Shown one piece after another: positions 27,747 to 36,703 of a DNA stretch of 64,000 bases. The DNA lies in the NCBI RefSeq assembly GCF_000455325.1, contig NZ_HG322951.1:2049880-2113879 (forward strand). The letters run 5' to 3'. The stretch's first letter is position 1; each line of letters begins with the position of its first letter. The notes under the pieces were generated by a model. It was given only the letters and a program-made list of their open reading frames with translations, was not told where the DNA came from and did no database searches. This stretch comes from Mycolicibacterium septicum DSM 44393 (GTDB taxonomy: Bacteria > Actinomycetota > Actinomycetes > Mycobacteriales > Mycobacteriaceae). A program made the translations under genes and the position numbers.

Positions 27747-28304
27747 GTGGTCTCGGCCGCGGCGCTGCAATTGCCGCTGTGGGGCGGGATCGGGGAAGAG
27801 GACCGGCTGCGGGCCCGGCGTGCGCTGCTGCGGGTCCAGGGTCTGCTCGGCCAGGAAGCGGTGCAGGTGCCGGTGCTCAGCGGCGGCCGCGGGCCTGCCG
27901 AGCGCATCACCTTCACTCCGTTGGGGGATGAGCCGGTACCGCGAGCCGATCCGCGCCAGCCGTGGCCCGGCCAATTGCCCGAACCCTCGCCGACCGTACT
28001 GCTCGACGATCCGGTGGAACTTCTTGACGTACAAGGAAACCTGGTTCGGGTCACCAGCCGCGGGTTGTTCTCGGCCGATCCGGCACAGCTTGCCGGTGCC
28101 GGCCGCCGTGACGGCAGGCTGCGCTGGTGGGCGGGGCCGTGGCCGGTCGATGAGCGGTGGTGGGATCCGGAGAACCGAGGGGCCGGACGCACCGCGAGGG
28201 TCCAGGTGCTGCTGGGCCGCGACGAGAGAGACGGCGGGGGAGATCAGGCTCTGTTGCTGTGTTACCGGCAGCGCCGGTGGTATCTGGAGGGTGCCTATGA
28301 ATGA
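27747..28304 (+). pseudogene. imuB: ImuB, C-terminal part after the in-frame stop
   Basis: This 185-codon frame follows the amber codon directly and begins GTG GTC TCG. It carries QLPLWGG, the clamp-binding motif by which ImuB reaches the beta-sliding clamp, about 8 codons after the stop. The C-terminal region that binds ImuA' and DnaE2 follows. No Shine-Dalgarno sequence precedes the GTG, so separate translation would need reinitiation at TAG-GTG. The reading is one imuB gene with a single-base lesion (for example GAG to TAG); natural readthrough or sequencing error are the alternatives. Confidence 0.75.
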
Positions 28305-28320
28305 GGGCGCCGGCGCCCTC
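28303..28320. terminator. Perfect palindrome shared by the imuB and iunH stops
   Basis: GAGGGCGCC-GGCGCCCTC is an 18-bp perfect palindrome. It overlaps the TGA of imuB (28302-28304) and ends within the stop of iunH (28319-28321). It could fold as a 7-bp GC stem with a 4-base loop and serve both converging transcripts. There is no U-tract. Confidence 0.5.
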
Positions 28321-29359
28321 AGCTCAGACGTTGCGCGAACTCCCCGACCCGGCCGATGAACCGGTCGAAGAACGCCGTCGGGTCGACCTCCGTGCCGACG
28401 AGCGCATTGGGCGGGCGGCCCCAGTGTCCACGCCAGTCGGCCACTGTCATGCCGCGGGTCAGGGTGCCCCTCAGTTCGACATCGACCGTGGTTTCCCGGC
28501 AATTCACCAACTCCGGGTCCAGCGCGACCGCGGCGGCGAGGGGATCGTGCAGGTGGGCCAGGTATCCGTCGCCGGTGTCGAAGTGGAACTCGAAGTAGAA
28601 CCGCATGGAGTCCTCGAGGACGCGGATCAACGGATTGTCCGCCGTCGACCGCGTGCCCCGTTCGTCGAGCACGCTCATCGGTGCCGACGGCGATCCGGCC
28701 GCGGCCGCCAGCCGGTTCAGCAGCGCGGGCGTCATCGCGATGTTCTCGGTGAGGTTGAGGCCCAGCACGATCGGCACATGTGTCGCGTCGTCGAGACCCC
28801 AGGCGGCGGTCCAGCCGCCGAACACCTCGGCGGCGGACTCGGGATCCACACTGATGTTCCACTCCGACACAGGCGTGGTGTTTCCCCGGTAGTCGAAGGC
28901 CCCGCCCATGATGACCAGCCGGCGCAGCAGCTTGGGCAGGGTGGGTTCGGCGCGCATGGCCAGGGCCAGGTTGGTCAGGGGGCCGGTGGCCAGCCCGATC
29001 AATTCACCCGGATACGCACGTGCAGCGCGTACCCAGGCCTCGGCGGCATCGTGTGCGGTCAGCAGCCGGTCGGTCTCGAGCAGCTGCGCGTATCCCAGGC
29101 CCTGTGGCCCGTGGGTGTCCTCGGCGGTGCGCAACGGTGCGCTCAGCGGCCGCTCGGCTCCCTTGGAGACCGGTATCCCCGTCACTCCGCACAGTTCCAG
29201 CAGGCCCAGATTGTTGGCGCAGACCTGTTGTACCGGAACGTTTCCCGCGGTCGAGGCGATACCGACCAACTCGGCTTCGGGGCTGGCGAGCAGATATGCC
29301 AGCGCCATGGCGTCGTCGACACCGGTATCGACATCGGCGAACACGGGTAGCGACGTCAC
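28319..29359 (-). CDS. iunH: Inosine-uridine-preferring nucleoside hydrolase
   Basis: The product of about 346 residues begins VTSLPVFADVDTGVDDAMAL, which contains the Asp-rich calcium-binding motif DVDTGVDD of nucleoside hydrolases. The family hydrolyses the N-glycosidic bond of purine or pyrimidine ribonucleosides for salvage. The position after imuB matches Rv3393. Two GTG starts are possible. The one at 29359 gives a length close to known IunH; the one at 29389 overlaps the SMR gene stop as GTGA and would couple the two. I favour 29359 without excluding the other. Confidence 0.87.
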   Translation of the reverse strand: MTSLPVFADVDTGVDDAMALAYLLASPEAELVGIASTAGNVPVQQVCANNLGLLELCGVTGIPVSKGAERPLSAPLRTAEDTHGPQGLGYAQLLETDRLLTAHDAAEAWVRAARAYPGELIGLATGPLTNLALAMRAEPTLPKLLRRLVIMGGAFDYRGNTTPVSEWNISVDPESAAEVFGGWTAAWGLDDATHVPIVLGLNLTENIAMTPALLNRLAAAAGSPSAPMSVLDERGTRSTADNPLIRVLEDSMRFYFEFHFDTGDGYLAHLHDPLAAAVALDPELVNCRETTVDVELRGTLTRGMTVADWRGHWGRPPNALVGTEVDPTAFFDRFIGRVGEFAQRLS

Positions 29360-29385
29360 GTCGCCAACCTTAGGCGTGGGCGGGC

Positions 29386-29703
29386 TCACTGCTCAACAAA
29401 TCGCAGGCCGACCAAGCCCACCGCGATCAACGCGATGAACGTCACCCGCAGCGGTGTCAGCGCATCTCCGAACAGCGCCACGCCCGCAATGGTGACCCCG
29501 ACCGCGCCGATTCCGGCCCACACCGCGTACGCCGTGCCCACCGGAAGGTGTTTGACCACCAGGGCCAGGATCACGAAGCTGACCACCGCGGCGATCACGC
29601 ACACCACGCTCGGCCACAGTCGGGTGAAGCCCTCGGACTGTTTGATGGCCAGCGCCCAGACGATCTCCAGCAGTCCGGCGAGGACCAGCAGAACCCACGA
29701 CAT
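29386..29703 (-). CDS. SMR-family exporter, SugE/Gdx subtype
   Basis: The 105-residue protein has four membrane helices and the small multidrug resistance signature. The N-terminal GLLEIVWALAIKQSEGFTRL has the membrane-embedded Glu and the K-x-x-x-G-F-T-R pattern of SugE/Gdx, not EmrE. AVWAGIGAVG in helix 3 agrees. Gdx proteins export guanidinium in exchange for protons. Some also pass quaternary ammonium ions. A single gene suggests a dual-topology homodimer. No guanidine riboswitch was recognised upstream. Confidence 0.85.
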   Translation of the reverse strand: MSWVLLVLAGLLEIVWALAIKQSEGFTRLWPSVVCVIAAVVSFVILALVVKHLPVGTAYAVWAGIGAVGVTIAGVALFGDALTPLRVTFIALIAVGLVGLRFVEQ

Positions 29704-29719
29704 CGTTGCCTCCCGGCCG

Positions 29720-30466
29720 TCAGGCGTTGTAGCCGCCGTCGACGGTCAGGGTCGTGCCGTTCACGTATTGCGCGTCGGGACCGGCGAGGTAGGCGACAGC
29801 GGCGGCGATTTCGTCGGCCTGCGCGAAGCGTCCCAGCGGAATGTTCGGAAGGTCGGCGATGGCCTCGGGACTGTCGGCCGGATTCATCTCGGTGTCGGTA
29901 TTGCCCGGCTGTACCACGTTGGCGGTGATTCCACGTGGCCCGAGATCACGGGCCAGTCCTCGGGCCAGCGCGCCGACGGCCGCCTTGGTCGTCGAATACA
30001 GCGTGACGCCGGGAAAGGGGGTGCGGTCGGCCAAGTTGCTGCCGATCGTGATGATCCGGCCGCCCTCGCTCATGGCCGCCGCGGCGGCCTGACTGAACAG
30101 GAACGGCGCGCGGATGTGCAGATTGATGGCCTGGTCGATATCGCCGGCGCTCACCCGATCCAGCGGGCCGTTGGGGAAGACTCCGGCGTTGTTCACCAGG
30201 ATGTCCAGCCTGCCGAACGCGTCGAGGACGGCATCGACCGCATGCGGTGCCGCGTCGGGCGCAGCGCTGTCGAGCTGTAGTGCAAGGGCTTTCGCGCCGA
30301 AGCCGGTGATCGCGTCGACCACGTCGGCCGCTCGCTCGGGCGATGAGTGGTAGGTGAAGGCCACGTCGGCGCCTTCGGCCGCGAGGCGGCGCGCGATTGC
30401 CGCACCGATTCCGCGGCTGCCACCGGTGATGAGTGCGGCTTTGGATGTCAATGCCTTCAACGCCAT
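29720..30466 (-). CDS. Short-chain dehydrogenase/reductase, FabG-like
   Basis: The 248-residue SDR has TGGSRGIG, NNAG, SNLADRTPFPGVTLYSTTK (Ser...Tyr-x3-Lys) and a C-terminal GTTLTVDGGYNA, the standard FabG-like ending. A Thr-Tyr-His-Ser segment after strand 2 suggests NADPH use. The substrate is not evident. The gene is divergent from a TetR regulator, with a palindrome between them. It follows the typical pattern of a TetR-controlled quinone or carbonyl reductase. Confidence 0.86.
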   Translation of the reverse strand: MALKALTSKAALITGGSRGIGAAIARRLAAEGADVAFTYHSSPERAADVVDAITGFGAKALALQLDSAAPDAAPHAVDAVLDAFGRLDILVNNAGVFPNGPLDRVSAGDIDQAINLHIRAPFLFSQAAAAAMSEGGRIITIGSNLADRTPFPGVTLYSTTKAAVGALARGLARDLGPRGITANVVQPGNTDTEMNPADSPEAIADLPNIPLGRFAQADEIAAAVAYLAGPDAQYVNGTTLTVDGGYNA

Positions 30467-30484
30467 ACGTGGCTCCAATCCATT

Positions 30485-30502
30485 TTGTAATAGATACTAC
30501 AA
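30485..30502. promoter_or_regulatory. Palindromic operator between SDR and TetR genes
   Basis: TTGTAATAG-ATACTACAA has 9-bp arms in which the outer TTGTA/TACAA pair is perfect; the inner part has two mismatched pairs. It sits in the 51-base divergent gap, an AT-rich island, and is the likely target of the adjacent TetR protein. Confidence 0.68.
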
Positions 30503-30517
30503 ATATAGACTGTCCGT

Positions 30518-31135
30518 ATGCCCCGTCAACCCACCGCACGCCGCGGCCGGCCACGTGCCTTCGACAGGGACACCGCGCTGCAGGCGGCACTGGACGTGTT
30601 CTGGGAGCGCGGCTACGAGGGCACCCGGGTCAGCGACCTGACGGCGGCGATGGGCCTCAATGCCCCGAGCCTGTACGCCACGTTCGGCTCCAAGGAGGAC
30701 CTGTTCCGCGAAGCGGTGGCGTACTACAACGCACCGGACCGCTCACCGACCACGATCGCGCTGCAGCGGCCCGGTCCGGTGCGGGGTGCCGTCGAGGCCA
30801 TGCTGCGTGACAACGTGCGCGACTACGCCGATCCGTCGACTCCGCCGGGCTGCATGATCGTGCTCGCCGCCATCGCCTACTCCGCCGAAACCGAGGTGAT
30901 GCGTGACCTGCTCAGGACTTGCCGCAGCGAGGACCGTGCGCGGCTACTGGCCCGGATCCGCGGCGGGATCGCCGACGGTGAGCTACCTCAGGATCTCGAT
31001 GCGCAGCGCCTGGCCTCGTTCATGATCACGGTGCTGTACGGACTTTCCATCCAGGCCAGGGACGGCGCTTCCCGCGCCGACATGGATGCGACGGTGGACC
31101 TGGCAATGATCGCCTGGGACAACGCTGTTGGGTGA
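30518..31135 (+). CDS. TetR-family transcriptional regulator
   Basis: The 205-residue protein has a basic N-terminus, a TetR helix-turn-helix (ALDVFWERGYEGTRVSDLTA, then SLYATFGSKEDLF) and a C-terminal domain containing PPGCMIVLAA. That C-terminal pattern is common in TetR regulators of short-chain dehydrogenases and other oxidoreductases. It is divergent from the SDR gene at 29720-30466, with a palindrome between, and likely represses it. The Cys in PGCMI is conserved in many relatives and could sense electrophiles; this is inference. Confidence 0.87.
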   Translation: MPRQPTARRGRPRAFDRDTALQAALDVFWERGYEGTRVSDLTAAMGLNAPSLYATFGSKEDLFREAVAYYNAPDRSPTTIALQRPGPVRGAVEAMLRDNVRDYADPSTPPGCMIVLAAIAYSAETEVMRDLLRTCRSEDRARLLARIRGGIADGELPQDLDAQRLASFMITVLYGLSIQARDGASRADMDATVDLAMIAWDNAVG

Positions 31136-31159
31136 GCGCACCGGCCGTCGCGATGCGAC

Positions 31160-33187
31160 CTACCAGTGCACCCCGGGCACCAACCGCACCGCCCGCTTGA
31201 CCGGGCGCGCCACCGCCCGCGGGACCCGAATGTTCCGGGTGCTGCGGACCGGGCGCTTCGGGCGTCGTTGCGCCTCACCGCAGTCGGGCCGGTCGGCGCC
31301 GTCGCCGTCCAGTCCGCGCGCGGCCGCCGAGTCCGGGTAGCCCAGATACAGCTGATGCAGAACGCGGCGGGACAGTTTCGGGGTCAGGTAGGTACCGAAA
31401 TCGGCCACGGTCCCCAGCGGGGTGTCGATCCTGGCCGGCTTTTCCACCAGGCCGCGCACCACCATGGCCGCGGCGTGCTCGGCGGAGATCGGGGGCACCG
31501 GGTTCAGCTTGCGCGACGGTGCGATCATCGGCGTCTTCACCAGCGGCATATGGATATTGGTGAAGGTGATGTGATCCGACAGGGTCTCGGTGCCGACCAC
31601 CTCGGAGAACGCGTCCAGTGCGGCCTTGGTCGGTAGGTAGGCGCTGTACTTCGGGCTGTTGGCCTGTACACCGGCGCTCGACACGTTGACCACGTGGCCG
31701 AACCGGCGTTCACGCCAGTGCGGCAGCAGCGCGAGCACCATCCGGACCGAGCCGAAGTAGTTGACCGCCATCACCCGCTCGTAGTCGTGCAGCCGGTCCG
31801 TCGAATTCACCACGGAGCGCCGGATGGACCGGCCCGCGTTGTTCACCAGGTAGTCGACGTGGCCGAACCGGCCGAGGATGTCCTTGACCGTGTGCTCGAC
31901 GGACGCCGAATCGGTGACGTCACAGGTGAATGCGTAGGCCTGACCACCGGCCGCGCGGATCTCGTCGACCAGGCCGTCGAGCGCGTCGCCATTGCGCGCC
32001 AGGGCGAAAACGCAGCCGCCGCGTTCGGCGACGGCGATGGCCGAGGCCCGGCCGATGCCGCTGGAAGCGCCGGTGATGATGACGTGCCTGCCGACCAGGG
32101 GGCCGGACGGGTCGTCGCGCCGTGCTCGGTCCGGATCGAGGTGCTGGGCCCAGTACCGCCAGAGTTTCGGTGCGTACGAAGAGAATTCGGGAACCGCGAT
32201 CCCGGTGCCGCGCAGCGCGGCGGTGGCGTTGTCCGCGGTGAAGGTCGGCCGCAACTCGACCACGTCGAGCACATCGCCGGGGATACCCAGCTGGGTGGCG
32301 ACGACGTTGCGCACCGCCTTGACCCGTCCCCGTGCCCGCAACACCGGTGCCGCGGTGGCCCGCGGCAGGGATCCGCGCAGCGGCGGCAGCCCTGCCTCGG
32401 CGGCGACCCCGCGGTAGATCTCGCGCAGCCCAATGGTCTCCGGCGCGGTGAGGTGGAACGTCTCACCGTCCTTGCCCTCGACGTGCATCAAATGAACGAC
32501 CGCTTCAACAACGAAGTCCACCGGGACGACGTTGGTGCGGCCGCTGTCGGGCAGCATCATCGGCGTGAACTTGGGCAGGCCGGCCAGCCGTGCCAGTACG
32601 CCGAAGAAGTAGTACGGGCCGTCGATCTTGTCCATCTCACCGGTCTGCGAATCGCCGACCACGACCGCCGGGCGGTACACCCGGTAGCGCAGGCCCGGTG
32701 TCGAGCGCACCAGCAGTTCGGCCTCGAACTTGGTCTGGTGATACGGCGTGGGCAGATCCTGTGCGACGTCGAAATCGGCCTCGGTGAACACGCCCCGATG
32801 GTTTCCGGCCACCGCGATCGAGGACACGTGGTGCAACGTGGCGTCCAGGCGCCGGGTCAGCTCGATCACCGCACGGGTGCCGTCCACGTTGGCGGCGCGT
32901 TGCTCGGATTCGCCGACGGTCATGTCGTAGATGGCCGCACAGTGCACGACGTGCGAGATGTCACCCAGCTCGGCGATATCGGTGTCGCTCAAGCCGAGGT
33001 CGGCCGCGGTCAGGTCACCGACCAGCGGTTTCACCCGCTCGTCCCAGTCTTGAGCGAGCCGCTCGAACCGTGTCAGCGACCCACGGCGCACCAGCACCCA
33101 CACCTCGGCACCGGGATCGCGGGACAGAATCCGGGTGATCACTCGGCGGCCGATAAACCCGGTACCGCCGGTAACGACATAACGCAT
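31160..33187 (-). CDS. acrA1: Fatty acyl-CoA reductase-type fusion protein (AcrA1, Rv3391-like)
   Basis: The 675-residue protein has two Rossmann domains. Residues 1-360 form an extended-SDR/male-sterility domain with GGTGFIG at 7-13 and YHQTK. Residues 375-620 form a classical SDR with TGASSGIG, NNAG and YLPTK. This two-domain form reduces acyl-CoA to aldehyde and may take it on to alcohol. Position next to htdY matches Rv3391. ATG at 33187 (MRYVV) gives the canonical start; an ATG at 33196 is also possible. The C-terminal tail is basic. Confidence 0.85.
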   Translation of the reverse strand: MRYVVTGGTGFIGRRVITRILSRDPGAEVWVLVRRGSLTRFERLAQDWDERVKPLVGDLTAADLGLSDTDIAELGDISHVVHCAAIYDMTVGESEQRAANVDGTRAVIELTRRLDATLHHVSSIAVAGNHRGVFTEADFDVAQDLPTPYHQTKFEAELLVRSTPGLRYRVYRPAVVVGDSQTGEMDKIDGPYYFFGVLARLAGLPKFTPMMLPDSGRTNVVPVDFVVEAVVHLMHVEGKDGETFHLTAPETIGLREIYRGVAAEAGLPPLRGSLPRATAAPVLRARGRVKAVRNVVATQLGIPGDVLDVVELRPTFTADNATAALRGTGIAVPEFSSYAPKLWRYWAQHLDPDRARRDDPSGPLVGRHVIITGASSGIGRASAIAVAERGGCVFALARNGDALDGLVDEIRAAGGQAYAFTCDVTDSASVEHTVKDILGRFGHVDYLVNNAGRSIRRSVVNSTDRLHDYERVMAVNYFGSVRMVLALLPHWRERRFGHVVNVSSAGVQANSPKYSAYLPTKAALDAFSEVVGTETLSDHITFTNIHMPLVKTPMIAPSRKLNPVPPISAEHAAAMVVRGLVEKPARIDTPLGTVADFGTYLTPKLSRRVLHQLYLGYPDSAAARGLDGDGADRPDCGEAQRRPKRPVRSTRNIRVPRAVARPVKRAVRLVPGVHW

Positions 33188-33256
33188 GCGAGCCATCGTG
33201 GCCCGAGATCGGGCAAACGTCAACAGGGGCGGTCGACTCAACTATCGTCGGCACGC

Positions 33257-34126
33257 ATGCCTCTCAATCCGGACGCCATTGGCGAGACGACCGATCCGAT
33301 TCCGTTCGCATGGACCGACCGCGACACCCTGCTGTACGCCATCGGCGTCGGCGCGGGCACCGATGACCTTGCCTTCACCACCGAGAACAGCCACGAGATC
33401 GAACAGCAGGTGCTGCCGACCTATGCGGTGATCGCGTGCTCGGCCTTCCCGGCGGCACTCAAGATCGGCACCTTCAACTTCGGCATGCTGCTGCACGGCT
33501 CCCAGGAGATCCGGCTGCACCGGCCGCTGCCCCCGTCCGGAAAGCTCAGCGTGGTCTCCGAGGTCGCCGACATCCAGGACAAGGGTGAGGGCAAGAACGC
33601 GGTGGTCATGCTCAAGGGCATCGGTTCCGATCCGGCCAGCGGCGAGGTCGTCGCGGAAACCCTTACCACCGTGGTGATTCGGGGCGAAGGCGGATTCGGC
33701 GGGCGGCCCGGGCAGCGTCCCGCGGCACCGCAGATCCCCGACCGCGAACCCGACGCCCAGGTGGTGCTGCCCACCCGTGAGGACCAGGCGCTGATCTACC
33801 GACTCTCCGGGGACCGCAACCCGCTGCACAGCGATCCGTGGTTCGCGCAGAACCTCGCCGGTTTCCCGAAGCCGATCCTGCACGGGCTGTGCACCTACGG
33901 TGTGGCCGGGCGGGCGCTGGTCGCCGAGCTCGGCGGCGGTGACGCCACGAAGGTTCATGCGGTGGCGGCGCGGTTCAGTTCGCCGGTGTTCCCGGGCGAG
34001 ACGCTGACGACGTCGATCTGGCGTACCGAACCGGGACGGGCCGTGTTCCGCACCGAGGCCAGCGGACCCGACGGTGCCGATGCCCGGCTCGTCCTCGAGG
34101 ACGGCGCCGCCGAGTATGCGCAGTGA
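33257..34126 (+). CDS. htdY: 3-Hydroxyacyl-thioester dehydratase (HtdY-like, MaoC/hydratase 2 family)
   Basis: The 289-residue protein is a double hot-dog dehydratase. The C-terminal half has the hydratase 2 motif YRLSGDRNPLHSDPWFAQ with the catalytic Asp and His, followed by PILHGLCTYG. The N-terminal half is a degenerate hot-dog that covers the acyl chain. It hydrates or dehydrates (R)-3-hydroxyacyl-CoA or -ACP. Position next to the acyl reductase matches Rv3389c (HtdY). Its start is 69 bases from that of the divergent reductase, so they may share control. Confidence 0.88.
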   Translation: MPLNPDAIGETTDPIPFAWTDRDTLLYAIGVGAGTDDLAFTTENSHEIEQQVLPTYAVIACSAFPAALKIGTFNFGMLLHGSQEIRLHRPLPPSGKLSVVSEVADIQDKGEGKNAVVMLKGIGSDPASGEVVAETLTTVVIRGEGGFGGRPGQRPAAPQIPDREPDAQVVLPTREDQALIYRLSGDRNPLHSDPWFAQNLAGFPKPILHGLCTYGVAGRALVAELGGGDATKVHAVAARFSSPVFPGETLTTSIWRTEPGRAVFRTEASGPDGADARLVLEDGAAEYAQ

Positions 34127-34232
34127 TCCAGCCGGTCCGGCAATTTCGTAGAACCCCTGCACGTCGCGTGGTGGGTTGACAGGATCGACCCACTACGGTC
34201 GCACGGCGCGGTGCCGGGATGGGTGGTGGCAG

Positions 34233-35135
34233 ATGACGCAGGCGAACCTGGTCGTTGGATATCTGGCCACTCCCGGTGGCGCCGATGCGTTGGCCTTGGC
34301 AGTCCGGTTCGCCCGAACCCTGGACGCCCAGATCAACATCTGCATCGTGCTTCCGCCGGACACCGCGCCGCCGGGCACCGTGCCCAAGGGCGGCGGCTAC
34401 GAGGAAGTGTTGGCCGAGCAGGCGCAGGGCTGGTTGGACGACGCCCTCGCCCTGGTGCCCGACGGCGTTGTGGCGCACCCGCATCTGAGCTTCGATGAGT
34501 CGTTCGCCGACGGCTTGATCCGCGAAGCGCTGCGGTTACAGGCGATCGCCGTCGTGGTGGGCGGTGCCGGCGGGGGACTGGTCGGCAGCTACTCACTGGG
34601 ATCGGTGGTCAACGAACTGCTGCACTCCTCGCCCGTGCCGGTCGCGGTGGCGCCGCGCGGAACCCGCGACTCGAAGATCGAGCGGGTGCACGAAATCACC
34701 TGCGCCATAGGCCAACGCCAGGGTTCGGATCTGTTGCTCGCCACCGCGGTACGGGCCAGTCGGGCCGCGGACATCCCGCTGCGGCTGGTGTCGCTGGTCG
34801 CGCTCGATCCGACCTTCGGCTCGCTTCGCGGCGACGACGAGGCAGTTCGGGCCCACGCGCTCGCGCACGCGGAACGGACGTTGGAGGCCGCCAGAGACGA
34901 ACTGCCCGCCGACTTTCCGGTGACCTCCACGATCGTGAACGGGCCCAGCGTCGAGGCCGCGGTCGAGCAGCTGGGCTGGGACGAAGGCGACATCATCATG
35001 GTCGGATCCAGCCGGCTCAGCGCACCGCGGCGGATCTTCCTCGGTTCCACCGCGGCCAAGATGCTGCGGGTGCTGGACGTGCCCATGGTGGTTGTGCCCA
35101 GGGATGAACTGAAAGACGGCGAGGACCACTCATGA
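34233..35135 (+). CDS. Universal stress protein with two Usp domains
   Basis: The 300-residue product has tandem Usp folds (about residues 1-140 and 155-295). The second ends in MVGSSRLSAPRRIFLGSTAAKMLR, which fits the G-x2-G-x9-G-S/T ATP-binding pattern only loosely. ATG 34233 is favoured over a frame start at 34176. The gene overlaps the following permease gene by ATGA, an arrangement common to Usp-transporter pairs in which the Usp protein modulates the transporter. That function is inference. Confidence 0.83.
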   Translation: MTQANLVVGYLATPGGADALALAVRFARTLDAQINICIVLPPDTAPPGTVPKGGGYEEVLAEQAQGWLDDALALVPDGVVAHPHLSFDESFADGLIREALRLQAIAVVVGGAGGGLVGSYSLGSVVNELLHSSPVPVAVAPRGTRDSKIERVHEITCAIGQRQGSDLLLATAVRASRAADIPLRLVSLVALDPTFGSLRGDDEAVRAHALAHAERTLEAARDELPADFPVTSTIVNGPSVEAAVEQLGWDEGDIIMVGSSRLSAPRRIFLGSTAAKMLRVLDVPMVVVPRDELKDGEDHS

Positions 35136-36688
35136 CCGAGTCCGCATCGGAATCCGCGGCCCATCAGAAACTCGAGGCAGCCGAGCAGACCGGCGGGCTG
35201 GTCTCCAAGGGGCTCGCCGCGGGCAAGGTCGGTACGTTCTCGGGTGCGATCCTTGGGATCTCGTGTGTGGCACCCGGGTACACGCTGACCGCGAGCATCG
35301 GATTGATCGTGGCAGCCGTCGGACTGAAGATGCCGGCGATCTTCATCGCCGGATTCATCCCGATGTTCCTGACCGCCTACGCCTATCGCGAACTGAACTC
35401 GCGTGCACCCGACTGCGGCGCGTCGTTCACGTGGTCCACAAAGGCATTTGGCCCATACGTCGGCTGGATGTGCGGGTGGGGCATGGTGATGGCCTCGATC
35501 ATCGTGCTGTCCAACCTCGCCGCCATCGCAGTCGAGTTCTTCTACCTGTTCATCGCCCGGGTCACCAACCACCACGCGATCGCCGAACTGGCCGACAACA
35601 AGGCCATCAACATCCTCACCACACTGGTGTTCCTGGCCATTGCCACCGCCATCGCCAGTCGCGGTATCACCACCAGTGAACGGGTGCAGTACGTGCTGGT
35701 CGGGTTCCAGATGGTGGTACTGCTGGCGTTCGCGGTGATGGCGTTGGTGCATGTGGGTCGCGGCGACGCTCCGGCCGGGCTGTCCTTCGACCTGGACTGG
35801 TTCAACCCACTCACCGGACTTACCTTCGGCGTCTTCGCCGTTGGTGTGACCGGGTCGATATTCGCGTTCTGGGGCTGGGACACCTGCCTGACGCTGGGGG
35901 AGGAATCCAAGGACCCGACGAAGGTGCCGGGCCGGGCCGGCCTGTTGTGCGTGCTGTCCATCCTGGCGACGTATCTGCTCATCGCGGTGGCGGTGATGAT
36001 GTACGCCGGTGTCGGTGAAACCGATCTGGGCCTGGGCAATCCCGACAACGCGGAGAACGTCTTCGCCGCGCTGGCCGACCCGGTGCTGGGCACCTATGCC
36101 GGGCCGCTGTTGTTCCTGGCGATCCTGGCCTCGTCGGTGGCGAGCCTGCAGACCACGTTCCTGCCCGCGGCACGGGCCATGCTGGCCATGGGGGCCTACA
36201 AGGCCTTCCCGCCCAGATTCGCCGAGGTCAGCCCGCGTTATCTGGTGCCCACTTTCGCCACCGTCGTCGCCGGCGTGGTCACCGGGGTGTTCTACACCGT
36301 GGTGAGTCTGCTGTCCGAGAGTGCGCTACTGGATACCATTGCCGCCCTTGGCATCATGATCTGCTGGTATTACGGCATCACCGCGTTCGCCTGCGTCTGG
36401 TACTTCCGCGGGGAGTTGTTCGCCAACATTCACAATGTGCTGTTCAAGTTCCTGTTCCCGTTGATCGGCGGCCTGGTGCTGGCCTGGGTGTTCATCCTCG
36501 CGATCAAGGAGAGCATGGACCCCGAGAACGGCAGCGGCGCCGCGATCGGCGGTATCGGGCTGGTGTTCTTCATGGGCTTCGGCATCCTGCTGCTCGGCGT
36601 CGTGCTCATGTTCGTCTGGCGGTCGGTCAGCCCGACGTTCTTCAGGGGCGAGACGTTGCGGCACGACACACCGTCGCTCGTGGAGTAG
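35132..36688 (+). CDS. APC-superfamily amino-acid permease
   Basis: The 518-residue protein has about 12 membrane helices and the APC start pattern: VGTFSGAILGISCVAPGYTLTASIGLI contains the unwound helix-1 substrate site. A second hallmark is FGVFAVGVTGSIFAFWGWDTCLTLGEESKDPTKVPGRA, the helix 6-7 loop. It should import or exchange an amino acid or amine. Substrate cannot be read. It is coupled to the Usp gene by a 4-base overlap and converges on the secreted protein gene 15 bases away. Confidence 0.87.
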   Translation: MTESASESAAHQKLEAAEQTGGLVSKGLAAGKVGTFSGAILGISCVAPGYTLTASIGLIVAAVGLKMPAIFIAGFIPMFLTAYAYRELNSRAPDCGASFTWSTKAFGPYVGWMCGWGMVMASIIVLSNLAAIAVEFFYLFIARVTNHHAIAELADNKAINILTTLVFLAIATAIASRGITTSERVQYVLVGFQMVVLLAFAVMALVHVGRGDAPAGLSFDLDWFNPLTGLTFGVFAVGVTGSIFAFWGWDTCLTLGEESKDPTKVPGRAGLLCVLSILATYLLIAVAVMMYAGVGETDLGLGNPDNAENVFAALADPVLGTYAGPLLFLAILASSVASLQTTFLPAARAMLAMGAYKAFPPRFAEVSPRYLVPTFATVVAGVVTGVFYTVVSLLSESALLDTIAALGIMICWYYGITAFACVWYFRGELFANIHNVLFKFLFPLIGGLVLAWVFILAIKESMDPENGSGAAIGGIGLVFFMGFGILLLGVVLMFVWRSVSPTFFRGETLRHDTPSLVE

Positions 36689-36703
36689 GCCCGCCTGCGC
36701 GAA

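Noticed and set aside
29386..29704. Guanidine riboswitch upstream of the SMR gene
   Set aside because: Only 16 bases separate the SMR start from the SDR stop, and no riboswitch fold was seen.
31694..34126. 810-codon plus-strand frame covering the acyl reductase antisense and HtdY
   Set aside because: Only the part from ATG 33257 is coding (HtdY-like). The upstream part is antisense to the reductase and low in complexity.
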